Made by a program: the position numbers and the translations under genes
Shown: positions 7,138 to 7,448 of the stretch, in pieces
How the letters are laid out: each line of letters starts with the position of its first letter
How positions within the stretch are numbered: position 1 is the first letter of the stretch
The notes under the pieces: generated by a model
Told to the model about the DNA's origin: nothing
Seen by the model: the letters and a program-made list of their open reading frames with translations, nothing else
Database searches by the model: none
Assembly: GCA_020024815.1 (NCBI GenBank)
Contig: JAHHTE010000098.1
Span: 1 to 7,448 of the forward strand
Origin: Mailhella sp.
GTDB taxonomy: Bacteria > Desulfobacterota > Desulfovibrionia > Desulfovibrionales > Desulfovibrionaceae
DNA length: 7,448 bases
Direction of reading: 5' to 3'

Positions 7138-7149
7138 CTAATATATTAG
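7138..7149. promoter_or_regulatory. 12 bp perfect palindrome upstream of the csd4-like promoter
   Basis: CTAATATATTAG is a perfect palindrome ending 15 bases upstream of the proposed -35 box. The position suits an activator or repressor site, but AT-rich DNA produces such palindromes by chance and I recognise no specific regulator motif. Confidence 0.25.
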
Positions 7150-7173
7150 TTTTTTTATAATTATATTCCTGTG

Positions 7174-7226
7174 TTTTTGAGAGAGAAACTTTTGAAAAAG
7201 TTCCCCTCTCAAACTCTCCTCTCAAA
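7174..7226. repeat. Palindromic repeat, right copy (inverted relative to the left copy)
   Basis: This unit equals the reverse complement of 1-53 except at 7184 and 7186, where A replaces G, giving 51 of 53 identical. The stem arms are 7176-7193 and 7196-7213. In a minus-strand RNA the two changes become G-U pairs and the hairpin survives; in a plus-strand RNA they are A-C mismatches. If it acts as RNA, the minus strand is therefore more likely, for instance at the 3' end of a gene lying further right. It sits just upstream of the csd4-like promoter region. Confidence 0.85.
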
Positions 7227-7280
7227 ACTTTTTAATCTAAAAACTCTTTTGCATGTAAAAAAACTCTTATTTTTTCTACT

Positions 7281-7317
7281 TAGGGTGTGTTTCCAAACTA
7301 TTCAGAAAAACACCCTA
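7281..7317. other. Hairpin-forming inverted repeat without a U-run
   Basis: TAGGGTGT (7281-7288) pairs with ACACCCTA (7310-7317) for 8 bp. After one mismatch three more A-T pairs follow (7290-7292 with 7306-7308), leaving a 13-base loop. Neither strand has a T-tract after the stem, so a standard terminator is not supported. It could be a degenerate terminator, a protein-binding site, or the edge of a degraded element that includes the GC-rich tract to its right. Confidence 0.45.
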
Positions 7318-7340
7318 GTTACGCAAAATTAAACTACATA

Positions 7341-7394
7341 AACCGCTATCGCTATCCGCAAGGCTCATTCTTCGCCAACGGCTACCGCATAACC
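7341..7394. other. Short GC-rich tract of unknown origin
   Basis: About 54 bases with more than half G or C stand out against the strongly AT-rich surroundings. It contains two near-copies of a 12-mer, AACCGCTATCGC (7341-7352) and AACGGCTACCGC (7377-7388), matching at 10 of 12. A plus-strand frame is open from 7284 to a TAG at 7404-7406 (about 40 codons, including YRYPQGSFFANGYR) but has no Met or other usual start codon in a good context and no ribosome binding site. I do not recognise the peptide. It may be a gene remnant, a dispersed repeat or a structured site. Confidence 0.4.
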
Positions 7395-7448
7395 CCAAAC
7401 AAATAGCAGTTACTTATGATTTATGAAAATAAAAGCGACATTCTTTGG

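Noticed and set aside
7416..7448. Possible start of a plus-strand gene at the right edge (ATG at 7416, reading MIYENKSDILW; another ATG at 7423 reading MKIKATFFG)
   Set aside because: Only about ten codons are visible, no Shine-Dalgarno sequence precedes either ATG, and the minus strand is equally open here. It needs sequence beyond the window.
7414..7448. Possible end of a minus-strand gene at the right edge (PKNVAFIFINHK then TAA)
   Set aside because: Twelve open codons in AT-rich DNA are not evidence of a gene, although the orientation would fit the rest of the window.
1..7448. CRISPR array, tRNA, rRNA, insertion sequence or prophage genes
   Set aside because: No spaced direct repeats, cloverleaf, rRNA-like sequence, transposase or phage protein was found on either strand.

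Overview
The window is an AT-rich bacterial segment in which every confident gene lies on the minus strand. Read in the direction of transcription (right to left) the order is: a periplasmic Csd4/Pgp1-like peptidoglycan carboxypeptidase, the recombination-repair protein RecR, an LTA-synthase-family membrane sulfatase-fold enzyme, an intrinsic terminator, a promoter, the ribosome-assembly GTPase Der, and a YedF-like TusA/DsrE protein. Low GC, a Gram-negative-type cell-wall shape enzyme, a YedF-type protein and long GAGAGGGGAACTTTT-type hairpins suggest a low-GC deltaproteobacterial (Desulfovibrionaceae) genome. Lawsonia intracellularis or a relative is a reasonable guess. That assignment is inference from composition and gene type and could not be checked by search.

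Layout. 1-53: a palindromic repeat touching the left edge. 76-759: YedF-like. 769-2685: Der, 638 residues, with a very long acidic linker and a basic tail. 2692-2806: the Der promoter and the terminator of the preceding unit. 2807-4972: LTA-synthase-like enzyme. 4985-5590: RecR. 5591-5686: a short AT-rich spacer. 5687-7060: Csd4-like. 7061-7448: no confident gene; it holds the csd4 promoter, a palindrome, a second inverted copy of the edge repeat, another hairpin and a short GC-rich tract.

Transcription probably falls into two or three units. The recR and LTA-synthase-like genes are 12 bases apart and form one unit, perhaps also read from csd4, and this unit ends at a strong hairpin one base after the LTA-synthase-like stop codon. 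Der and YedF form a second unit with its own promoter and are translationally coupled, since the yedF ribosome binding site overlaps the der stop codon. The first unit mixes envelope functions (periplasmic peptide trimming and a membrane-anchored headgroup transferase) with DNA repair. The second pairs an essential ribosome-assembly GTPase with a sulfur/selenium-carrier type protein. No shared pathway is evident, so these look like ordinary compact operons.

I found no convincing new multi-gene system. The items most worth a second look are the 51/53-identical inverted repeats bracketing the five genes, the extended Der architecture, the Gln-Glu-His zinc site of the Csd4-like protein, and the GC-rich tract at the right end. 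Two gene starts (der and the LTA-synthase-like gene) are placed two codons inside the longest open frame because the ribosome binding sites require it.
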